Origin: Poseidonocella sp. HB161398
Lineage (GTDB): Bacteria; Pseudomonadota; Alphaproteobacteria; Rhodobacterales; Rhodobacteraceae
Length of the DNA stretch: 64,000 bases
Assembly (NCBI RefSeq): GCF_005870025.1
Contig: NZ_VATA01000009.1
Span: forward strand, 1-64,000
Reading direction: 5' to 3'
Of the stretch, positions 36,600 to 45,176 are shown piece by piece. The position numbers and the translations under genes were made by a program. The number at the start of each line of letters is the position of its first letter. Position 1 is the stretch's first letter. The notes beneath the pieces were generated by a model, which ran no database searches, had not been told where the DNA came from, and worked only from the letters and a program-made list of their open reading frames with translations.

Positions 36600-36774
36600 C
36601 TCTGAGGATCATGCTGCGGGAGATTCACCATCCACACAAACCAGCTCCGGGGATTCACAGCCGGCAAACGGCATGTGGGAATCGCGGACAAGTCGGCGAA
36701 ATTTCCGCTTGTCTGGCCATGGCGGATCTTATCCGGTATCCGGCCACAGATTCTCCAAGACAGGAGTCACAGGG

Positions 36775-36783
36775 TTATCCACA
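36775..36783 (+). promoter_or_regulatory. Perfect DnaA box touching the maf start codon
   Basis: TTATCCACA ends on the first base of the maf ATG (36783-36785), so DnaA bound here would cover the translation start. Confidence 0.8.
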
Positions 36784-37382
36784 TGGCGACTACGCTGATC
36801 CTCGCATCGAGCTCGCAGATACGGGCCGCGCTTCTGACATCGGCCGGGCTGGCGCCCGAGATCGTGCCGGCCCGGGTCGACGAGGAGACGCTGCGGCTGT
36901 CCTTCGCGGCCGAGGGCATCGGCGCCCGGGACATGGCCGACGCACTGGCCGAGGCGAAGGCGGCGAAGGTCAGCGCCAAGCGGCCGGGCGCGCTGGTTCT
37001 GGGCTGCGACCAGGTGCTGGAACATCGCGGCGAGGTGCTGGGCAAGCCGGCGAGCCCGGAAGAGGCAGCGGCACATCTGGCGCGTCTTCGCGGCGATCGC
37101 CACAAGCTGTTGTCGGCGGCGGTGGTCTATCGCGACGGCGAGCCGCTCTGGCGGCATGTCGGCGTGGCCCGGCTGGAAATGCGCGACTTCTCCGACAGCT
37201 ACGCCGCGGACTACCTGGCGCGGAACTGGCAGAGCATCCGCCATTCGGTCGGCGGCTACAAGCTGGAGGAGGAGGGCGTCCGCCTCTTCGCGAAGACCGA
37301 GGGGGACCATTTCACCATTCTCGGCCTGCCTCTGCTGGAGCTCCTGAACTGGCTGACCCTGCGCGGAGATATTGACGGATGA
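36783..37382 (+). CDS. maf: Maf/YceF-family nucleotide pyrophosphatase
   Basis: The 199-residue product starts ATTLILASSSQIRAALLTSAGL, the Maf nucleotide-binding signature. It contains GCDQVLEHRGEVLGKP and SIRHSVGGYKLEEEG. Family members hydrolyse non-canonical or methylated nucleoside triphosphates. The ATG follows the oriC DnaA box without any usual ribosome site (GGGTTATCCAC), so translation signals are unusual. aroE overlaps its stop codon (ATGA). Confidence 0.92.
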   Translation: MATTLILASSSQIRAALLTSAGLAPEIVPARVDEETLRLSFAAEGIGARDMADALAEAKAAKVSAKRPGALVLGCDQVLEHRGEVLGKPASPEEAAAHLARLRGDRHKLLSAAVVYRDGEPLWRHVGVARLEMRDFSDSYAADYLARNWQSIRHSVGGYKLEEEGVRLFAKTEGDHFTILGLPLLELLNWLTLRGDIDG

Positions 37383-38212
37383 GCAAGCGGATTCCCCTGG
37401 CCGGCGTGATCGGCAATCCGGTGGGCCACAGCAAGTCGCCGCGGATGCATGCGCACTGGCTGGCGTCGCAGGACCTGCCGGGACATTACATACCTATGGA
37501 GGTGGAGGCCGAGGATCTGGCCGATGTGCTGGCGGCCCTGCCCCGGATGGGCTTCGCCGGCACCAATGTCACGATCCCGCACAAGGAGGCGGCGCTGGCC
37601 GGCGCGGTGCGGGCGACGCCGCGGGCGCGGGCGATCGGCGCGGCGAACACGCTGACCTTCCTTCCGGGCGGCGGCTACGAGGCCGACAATACCGACGGCT
37701 ACGGCTTCTTCGCCAATCTGCAGCAGCGGGCCGGCGACTGGCGGGCCTCGGACGGGCCGGTGGCGGTCTTCGGGGCCGGCGGCGCGGCGCGGGCGATCCT
37801 GCATGCGATGCTCGAGGCCGGCGCGCCGGAGATCCGGCTGATGAACCGGACACGGGCGCGGGCGGAGACGCTGGCGGCGGCGTTCGGGCCGCGGGTGAAA
37901 GTGCTCGACTGGGGCGATACCGGGCCGGCTCTGGACGGCGCGGCGACCGTGGTGAACACGACCTCGCTCGGCATGGCGGGCCAGCCGGCCTTCGATCTGG
38001 ATCTCGGCGGGTTGCGCCCGGGCATGATCGCGACGGACATCGTCTATATCCCGCTGGAAACGCCGTTCCTGCAGGCGGCATCGCGGCGCGGCGCGCGGAT
38101 CGTCGACGGGCTCGGCATGCTGCTCTGGCAGGGGGTGCCGGGCTTCAACCGCTGGTTCGGCGGCGACGCGCAGGTAACGCCCGAGCTGCGCGAACTGATG
38201 CTGGCGCCATGA
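37379..38212 (+). CDS. aroE: Shikimate dehydrogenase
   Basis: The 277-residue product reduces 3-dehydroshikimate with NADPH. The substrate loop GNPVGHSKSPRMH, catalytic NVTIPHKEAAL and NADP-binding VFGAGGAARAIL are all present. C-terminal GLGMLLWQGVPGFNRWFG is typical. It is part of the maf-aroE-coaE-dnaQ operon, each gene overlapping the next. Confidence 0.95.
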   Translation: MSKRIPLAGVIGNPVGHSKSPRMHAHWLASQDLPGHYIPMEVEAEDLADVLAALPRMGFAGTNVTIPHKEAALAGAVRATPRARAIGAANTLTFLPGGGYEADNTDGYGFFANLQQRAGDWRASDGPVAVFGAGGAARAILHAMLEAGAPEIRLMNRTRARAETLAAAFGPRVKVLDWGDTGPALDGAATVVNTTSLGMAGQPAFDLDLGGLRPGMIATDIVYIPLETPFLQAASRRGARIVDGLGMLLWQGVPGFNRWFGGDAQVTPELRELMLAP

Positions 38213-38802
38213 CCGCTCCGCTGCGCCTCGGCCTCACCGGCTCGATCGGGATGGGGAAATCGACCACGGCGAAGATCTTCGCCGAGTTGGGCTGCGATGT
38301 CTGGGACGCGGATGCGGCGGTGCACAGGCTCTACGGGCCGGCCGGCGCGGCGGTGCCCGGTATGGCGCAGCTGCATCCCGAGGCGGTGGTCGACGGGGCC
38401 ATCTGCCGCGCGCGGCTGAAGGAGTGGATCGCGGCGGATCCCGCGGCGCTGCGCCAGATCGAGGCGCTGGTCCATCCGCTTGTCGCCGCCGACCGGGCCG
38501 GCTTCCTGGCGAACAGCACGGCGCGGATCGTCGTTTTCGACATTCCCCTGCTCTTCGAGAACGGCACCGAGGCCGAGATGGATGCGGTCGCCGTCGTCAC
38601 CGCCCCGGCGGAGGTGCAGCGCGCGCGCGTCCTCGAACGACCCGGCATGACGGAGGCGCAGCTCGACCTGATCCTGGCGCGGCAGATGCCCGATGCCGAG
38701 AAGCGGGCGCGCGCCGATTACCTGATCGAGACGGTGGACATCGACAGCGCCCGCGCGCAGGTTCGCGCGGTGATCGACGATCTGGAGGCAGGCCATGCGT
38801 GA
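38209..38802 (+). CDS. coaE: Dephospho-CoA kinase
   Basis: The 197-residue product performs the last step of coenzyme A synthesis. LGLTGSIGMGKSTTAKIF is the P-loop, WDADAAVHRLYGP and FDIPLLFENG the substrate regions, and RQMPDAEKRARADYLIET the lid. Its start overlaps aroE (ATGA) and its end overlaps dnaQ by 8 bases. Confidence 0.95.
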   Translation: MTAPLRLGLTGSIGMGKSTTAKIFAELGCDVWDADAAVHRLYGPAGAAVPGMAQLHPEAVVDGAICRARLKEWIAADPAALRQIEALVHPLVAADRAGFLANSTARIVVFDIPLLFENGTEAEMDAVAVVTAPAEVQRARVLERPGMTEAQLDLILARQMPDAEKRARADYLIETVDIDSARAQVRAVIDDLEAGHA

Positions 38803-39535
38803 AATCGTGCTCGATACCGAAACCACGGGCTTCGATCCCGAGACCGGCGACCGGGTGGTCGAAATCGGCGCGGTGGAGCTGTTCAACCACCTGCCGACCG
38901 GCCGCCAGTACCACCAGTACATCAACCCCGCCCGCGGCATGCCGTCGGACGCCTTCGGCGTGCACGGGATCGGCCCGGACCTGCTGAACCCGCCGCGTCC
39001 GGCGGAGGGCAAGGAAGTCACCCTGCTCGACAAGCCGCTCTTCGAGGAGATCGGCCGCGCCTTCGTCGAGTTCATCGGCACGGATGCGAGGATCGTCGCG
39101 CATAATGCCGCCTTCGACCACAAGTTCCTGAATTTCGAGCTGAAGCGGATGGGCCTGCCGGTCATCGCCGCCGACCGCGTGGTCGACTCGCTGTCAATTG
39201 CGCGGAAGAAATTCCCCGGCTCGCCGGCTTCGCTCGATGCGCTCTGCCGCCGGTTTGGCATCGACAACTCGGACCGCGAGCTGCACGGCGCGCTTCTCGA
39301 CAGCGAGATCCTGGCGGAGGTCTATCTGGAGCTGATCGGCGGCCGCCAGCCCGGGCTGGAGCTGTCCTCGGGCCGGCAGCGCGGCGGCAGCGCCGGGCTG
39401 GACGATGCCGGCTGGAAGCCCGCGCCGCGGCCGAATCCCCTGCCCGCCCGGCTGACCGAAGACGAGCGCGCCGCGCATGACGCCTTTGTCGCGAAGCTGG
39501 GAGAGAGCGCGATCTGGGCCAGATTTTCCGGCTGA
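38795..39535 (+). CDS. dnaQ: DNA polymerase III epsilon subunit (proofreading exonuclease)
   Basis: The 246-residue product has the DEDDh exonuclease motifs: DTETTGFDP (ExoI), HNAAFDHKFL (ExoII) and the terminal HGALLDSEILAEVYLEL (ExoIII with the catalytic histidine). A C-terminal tail of about 60 residues should contact the polymerase. It corrects replication errors. The placement beside the origin gives it high gene dosage during growth. Confidence 0.95.
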   Translation: MREIVLDTETTGFDPETGDRVVEIGAVELFNHLPTGRQYHQYINPARGMPSDAFGVHGIGPDLLNPPRPAEGKEVTLLDKPLFEEIGRAFVEFIGTDARIVAHNAAFDHKFLNFELKRMGLPVIAADRVVDSLSIARKKFPGSPASLDALCRRFGIDNSDRELHGALLDSEILAEVYLELIGGRQPGLELSSGRQRGGSAGLDDAGWKPAPRPNPLPARLTEDERAAHDAFVAKLGESAIWARFSG

Positions 39536-39545
39536 CCGCAGGTAA

Positions 39546-41216
<1,671 letters not shown>

Positions 41217-41225
41217 CATGAAAAA

Positions 41226-41250
41226 GGGAGCGCCGCGGCGCTCCCTCTTC
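41226..41250. terminator. Bidirectional terminator
   Basis: GGGAGCGCC and GGCGCTCCC form a perfect 9-base stem around GC. It has AAAAA on the left and TCTTCC on the right, between convergent CoA-transferase and secB genes. Confidence 0.8.
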
Positions 41251-41271
41251 CGTTCCGCAGGGCGGGCCGGC

Positions 41272-41763
41272 TCAGTTGACGGCCGGTGCCTCGGTCTGCT
41301 GGGCGGAGGCGCGGCGCGCGATCTCGTTGCGGTAGATCGCCATGAAATCGACATTCTCCAGGTTCAGCGGCGGGAAGCCGCCGTCGCGGGTCACGTCGGA
41401 CACGATGCGGCGCACGAAGGGGAAGAGCATCCGCGGGCATTCGATCATCAGGAAGGGGTGGAGCTGCGCTTCGGGAACGCCCTCGATCAGGAAAATCCCG
41501 GCATAGTCGAGATCCATCCGGAACAGGATGTCCTCGCTGCCCTTGTTCTTCGAGGTCACGGTGAACTTGGTCTGGACTTCGTACTGGTTGTCCGCCGGAC
41601 GCTTCTTGGCGTCGAGGTTGACCTGCACCTGGACGTCGGGCTGGACATCGCCCTGGACGCCCTTCTGGGCGACGATGTTCTCGAAGGACAGGTCGCGGAT
41701 GAACTGGCCCAGGATCTGCATTTTCACCTGGGGTTGCTGCGGGGCTGCGCCGTTTTCGGCCAT
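41272..41763 (-). CDS. secB: Protein-export chaperone SecB
   Basis: The 163-residue product matches SecB: QILGQFIRDLSFENI, QVNLDAKKRPADNQYEV, and HPFLMIECPRMLFPFVRRIVSDVTRDGGFPPLNLENVDF-type core segments. It holds precursors unfolded and delivers them to SecA. The position near dnaQ and the fxsA-Tim44 block is typical for Rhodobacterales. Confidence 0.95.
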   Translation of the reverse strand: MAENGAAPQQPQVKMQILGQFIRDLSFENIVAQKGVQGDVQPDVQVQVNLDAKKRPADNQYEVQTKFTVTSKNKGSEDILFRMDLDYAGIFLIEGVPEAQLHPFLMIECPRMLFPFVRRIVSDVTRDGGFPPLNLENVDFMAIYRNEIARRASAQQTEAPAVN

Positions 41764-41893
41764 GAGGTCTCTCCCGTTGGAATGTCCCGCCGGTAGTTAG
41801 CAGGAAGCCCGTCAGCCCTCAATGCTGGCGAGCCGCATAGTTCGCCGCATTTGATCCCGAAAATCCCGTCCGCACCGCCATTTGCATAGAAAA

Positions 41894-41919
41894 ACGGCCC
41901 GGTTTCGTCACCGGACCGT
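41894..41919 (-). terminator. Hairpin after fxsA
   Basis: ACGGCCCGGT and ACCGGACCGT pair at 9 of 10 positions around TTCGTC, and lie downstream of the fxsA stop. In the fxsA direction a run of T (from AAAA on the + strand) follows, as in an intrinsic terminator. Confidence 0.65.
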
Positions 41920-41942
41920 CATATTGGCACAAGTCGTGCGGG

Positions 41943-42440
41943 TCAGCGGCGGGTCCAGCCCGAGGGACTGTCGCCGGGCCGGGGCGGCAGGTCGTCGGGA
42001 TCGACCTCGGTGAACTCGCCCTCGATCGTGTCGCGCCCGCTGCGCGGGGGGCGGCCGTAATTCGCCCCGCCCATGTTCATGTAGACGCCCTGCATCTTCA
42101 CGTTCTTCCGCAGCCAGTTGAACATCGCCATCCGCACGCCCGGGATCAGCAGCAGGAAGCCCATCGTGTCGGTGAAGAAGCCGGGCGTCAGCAGGAGCGC
42201 GCCGGCGAATAGGATCATCGCGCCGTGGATCATGTGCTCGGCCGGGTTGCCGTCGCCGGCCATGGCGCGCTGCAGCTTCTGCAGCACCTGCCCGCCCTGC
42301 TTGCGCATCATCACATGGCCGATCACCGCGGTCAGCAGCACGATCAGCAGCGTCGGCCACAGGCCGATCAGGCCGCCGACCTGGATGAACAGGCCGATCT
42401 CGATCAGCGGAATTGCGATGAATGCGATCAAGAGCCACAT
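41943..42440 (-). CDS. fxsA: FxsA-family membrane protein
   Basis: The 165-residue product has membrane segments LLIAFIAIPLIEIGLFIQVG, LWPTLLIVLLTAVIGHVMM and MILFAGALLLTPGFFTDTMG, matching FxsA, which was named for suppressing phage F exclusion. A hydrophilic tail of about 50 residues follows. The start at 42438-42440 has GGGAGAG upstream. A longer reading to 42494 lacks a ribosome site. It is divergent from the Tim44-like gene. Confidence 0.85.
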   Translation of the reverse strand: MWLLIAFIAIPLIEIGLFIQVGGLIGLWPTLLIVLLTAVIGHVMMRKQGGQVLQKLQRAMAGDGNPAEHMIHGAMILFAGALLLTPGFFTDTMGFLLLIPGVRMAMFNWLRKNVKMQGVYMNMGGANYGRPPRSGRDTIEGEFTEVDPDDLPPRPGDSPSGWTRR

Positions 42441-42537
42441 CTGCGCTCTCTCCCTTTGCTCTGCTGGTCCGGTAGACTTGGGTCTTTCGAGCACTTACAT
42501 AGGGAAGACATCCGGGCGTTACCACCAGAGGCTGCCA

Positions 42538-43200
42538 ATGAGCTCTTCCGTCATCGAACTTCTCGTGCTTGCGGGCATCGCGATCTTTCTGATCGTGCGC
42601 CTGAAGAACGTCCTGGGCACGCGAGACGGATTCGAGAAGCCGCCCGTGCAGGCCCCCGGCCCGGCAACCGAGCGCCCGCGCCCGGATTTCGAGGTGATCG
42701 AGGGCGGACCCGACCGGGACATCATCGACCATGTCGAAAGCGGCAGCGACGCGGCCGAGGCGCTGGCCAAGATGAAGGGCGCAGAGCCGGAATTCGCCGT
42801 GGGCGAGTTCCTGCAGGGCGCCCGCGGCGCCTACGAGATGATCCTGATGTCCTTCGAGCGCGGCGATCTCTCCGAGGTGCGCAACTTCCTGGCCCCGGAA
42901 GTGCATGACAGCTTCCTCGAGGTCATCGAGGAGCGCGAGCGCCAGGGCCTGTCAGTCGAGGCGAATTTCGTCGGCATCCGCGAGCTGGCCCTGGTCGGCG
43001 CGGAATTCGACGACGCGACCCGCGAGGGCGAGGTCACGGTGCGCTTCGTCGGCGAGCTGACCTCGGTCGTGCGCGACGTCTCCGGCACGGTGATCGAGGG
43101 CGATCCCAACCTGATCAAGCGCCAGCGCGACGTCTGGACCTTCGGCCGCGTGATGGGCAGCGACGATCCGAACTGGCAGCTCGTCGCCACCGGCGCCTGA
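42538..43200 (+). CDS. Tim44-like domain protein (TimA type)
   Basis: The 220-residue product has one N-terminal membrane helix (VIELLVLAGIAIFLIVRL), an acidic linker and a C-terminal Tim44-like domain (FLQGARGAYEMILMSFERGDLSEVRNFLAPEVHDSF). Alphaproteobacterial relatives are thought to act at the inner membrane in protein handling, perhaps beside SecB. AGAGG precedes the ATG by 6 bases. Smr follows 16 bases downstream. Confidence 0.85.
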   Translation: MSSSVIELLVLAGIAIFLIVRLKNVLGTRDGFEKPPVQAPGPATERPRPDFEVIEGGPDRDIIDHVESGSDAAEALAKMKGAEPEFAVGEFLQGARGAYEMILMSFERGDLSEVRNFLAPEVHDSFLEVIEERERQGLSVEANFVGIRELALVGAEFDDATREGEVTVRFVGELTSVVRDVSGTVIEGDPNLIKRQRDVWTFGRVMGSDDPNWQLVATGA

Positions 43201-43216
43201 GCGGACCCGACCGGAC

Positions 43217-43834
43217 ATGGCACGGAAACGGCGCGGCCTGAGCGAGGAGGATCGCGCTATCTGGGACAGGGTGGCGTCTTCCGTGACGCCCCGGCGTCCC
43301 GACCGGCCCCCGGCCCCGCCCGAAGACCGGGCGGCGCCGCCCAAGACCCCCGCACCCCATCCAGCACGAGACGCCGAGCCGCAGCCCCAGACGCCGCGGC
43401 CGTTCCGCATTGGCGAGCGGGCAAAGCCCGGAACCGGCGGGCATGACCTGTCGCCGCCGATTTCCGAGGCGATCGCGAAGGCGCCGGTGAAGATGGACCG
43501 CAAGGCCTTCGGCCGGATGAAGAAGGGCAAGCTGGTGCCCGAAGCGCGGCTCGACCTGCACGGGCTGACCCAGGACCAGGCGCATCCGGCGCTGACCCGG
43601 TTCATCTCGGAAAGCTACATGCGGCAGATGCGGCTGGTGCTCGTCATCACCGGCAAGGGCAAGGAGCGCGACGAGCCCGGGCCCATGCCGGTGCCGCGCG
43701 GCGTGCTGAAGCACCAGGTGCCGCACTGGCTGAATACCGGCGCGCTCAAGCTGATGGTGCTGCAGATCTCCGAGGCGCATCTGAAGCATGGCGGCACCGG
43801 CGCCTACTACGTCTATCTGCGCCGCCACCGCTGA
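43217..43834 (+). CDS. Smr-domain protein
   Basis: The 205-residue product has a Pro-rich N-terminal half and a C-terminal Smr domain: RLDLHGLTQDQAHPALTRFI and VITGKGKERDEPGPMPVPRGVLKHQVP. It is shared with the MutS2 C-terminus. Such domains are nicking endonuclease-like. The exact role of free-standing Smr proteins is unclear. It stands directly downstream of the Tim44-like gene. mutS is 1.3 kb further on. Confidence 0.85.
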   Translation: MARKRRGLSEEDRAIWDRVASSVTPRRPDRPPAPPEDRAAPPKTPAPHPARDAEPQPQTPRPFRIGERAKPGTGGHDLSPPISEAIAKAPVKMDRKAFGRMKKGKLVPEARLDLHGLTQDQAHPALTRFISESYMRQMRLVLVITGKGKERDEPGPMPVPRGVLKHQVPHWLNTGALKLMVLQISEAHLKHGGTGAYYVYLRRHR

Positions 43835-43889
43835 GGGATGGGACGTCGCCGCTGCCGCTATCCGCGGCCCTCGTCTCGCCGAACCCGCT

Positions 43890-45075
43890 CTACAGCATGG
43901 GCATTCCGTCCTTCCAGGTGAGGCGCACGCCGCCGACCGGCCGCGTTCCGGTCGCCAGATTGCCGAAGGCGGCGCCCCGCGCCGAAAGGTCCATCAGGCC
44001 GGTGCCGTCATCGCGGGTCTCGTGCTTGGCGCCGTCGAGCAGCATCCCCTCCGCCCCGGAAGCGCGTCCTCGCCGAAGCCGCTGCGGGAACGGCAGTGCA
44101 CCGGAGCCGGTCATTGCCGAAATTGCCGTCGAGCAGGTCTCCGCTGCCGATCCGCGCCATGCCGCGCTGGCCGTGGTTCCCGTCATCCCTTCCGCCGCGG
44201 ATCAGGTCGGAGCGGGATCCACAGCGGATCACGCCGTCGCCCTCCAGCGTGTCGGCATGGGCCGAACCGGGACTGGGTCGTCTCCGCCGATCGCGTCGGG
44301 GACGATGCCCCTGTCCGCCCTCGAAAGGCAAAGGAGATCGTCGCCAGTGGTCGCGGTTCGCGCCGTCCAGGCGGGCAGAAGGAAGCCGCCGACCGGTATG
44401 ACCGCGGAGACCGGCCCCAAGTGGCGCAGCGTTGGGTGGCGAGCCTGCCGGTGCCGCTGCCTTCCCGGGGGTGCCTCTCGGGTTCAACCCTGACCTCGAC
44501 GATGTCCTTGATGGCGGTGAAATCCCGACTCGCCAAGGCGAACGCGTCCTTCCTTTCTGTCGCCGCAAAGGTCCCGGCACGGAGCCGTCCAGCACGGTGA
44601 ACAGATCGTCGTCGAATCCGATGGACGCATGCACCGCGGAGGGGCCGTGCAGCGCGGGCAGAGCTGCTCCGGCCGTGTCTGGCAACCGGGCCTCCTGCAT
44701 CTGGTGGTCCGGGTTCGGGGCGAAGCTCACGGCATCAGCGGGAAGGCCGGACCAAAGGGGCCGCCTGGAAGGCGCAGGACCAGGATCACGTTCCCCTAGC
44801 CGGCGTCTGAACAAGGTCTCTGGGGCGTCGTCGTGGAGGAAATACGTCCGGATTTGGTCAAGGCGTCTCCCTGAATTCGGGAATTCGAGCTGCTTTCGGG
44901 ACCATTTTCCAGCTTTGCGCCCAAGCTGCGTGGCCAGACAGACTTGTTCAGTACCCTGCCAGGTGAAGGGCCGTCCGCAGGAGCCTTGGCTGCACCGTCC
45001 TGCGTCCTGATCGGCGTGCCGGTCCCGGCGCCGGTGCCGATGACGACCATCGGGGCGGCGACAGGACGGGCGCAC
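43890..45075 (-). pseudogene. Decayed RTX-type calcium-binding secreted protein
   Basis: No intact reading frame exists, but pieces in different frames of the reverse strand resemble one protein. They are GFDDDLFTVLDG (about 44.6 kb), KDAFALASRDFTAIKDIVEV (44.5 kb), TGDDLL and AIGGDDP (44.3 kb), LLDGNFGNDRL (44.1 kb), and a C-terminal DDGTGLMDLSARGAAFGN ending at a stop at 43890-43892. The G-x-G-x-D-x-L-like elements match RTX repeats. At least two frameshifts would be needed. The relic lies between smr and mutS. Confidence is moderate because the repeats are degenerate. Confidence 0.45.
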
Positions 45076-45176
45076 GGGTGTCGGGCCTCCGGAAAAGACG
45101 AAGGTCAGGGGTGACCCATGGGCGTTCCCTGCGCCCGGCCCTTCACGGAAATCCCGACCTCAGTCTCCAGTTACGC

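Larger units (their letters stand above)
36391..36783. other. oriC: Chromosomal replication origin oriC (candidate)
   Basis: This gap holds two perfect DnaA boxes, TGTGGATAA at 36591-36599 and TTATCCACA at 36775-36783. Near-perfect ones lie at 36453-36461, 36488-36496, 36497-36505 and 36543-36551. An AT-rich stretch (about 36402-36450, with CATATAAAAATTAAAAG) could be the unwinding element. It contains a full CtrA box and five GANTC motifs. Genes on both sides are transcribed away from it, and parS sites and parAB lie within 7 kb. These are the features expected of an alphaproteobacterial origin. No gene is present. Confidence 0.85.

Noticed and set aside
36391-36612. Longer hemJ reading frame to 36612
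   Set aside because: It crosses the DnaA-box region and adds a non-membrane extension with no homology. The ATG at 36390 has a good ribosome site.
41226-41250. IS or repeat end
   Set aside because: It is a simple terminator palindrome. No transposase, direct repeats or duplicated flanks were seen anywhere in the window.
44008-45075. An intact 355-residue gene
   Set aside because: Only parts of this frame look coding, and the best motifs jump between frames. I treat it as a decayed gene.
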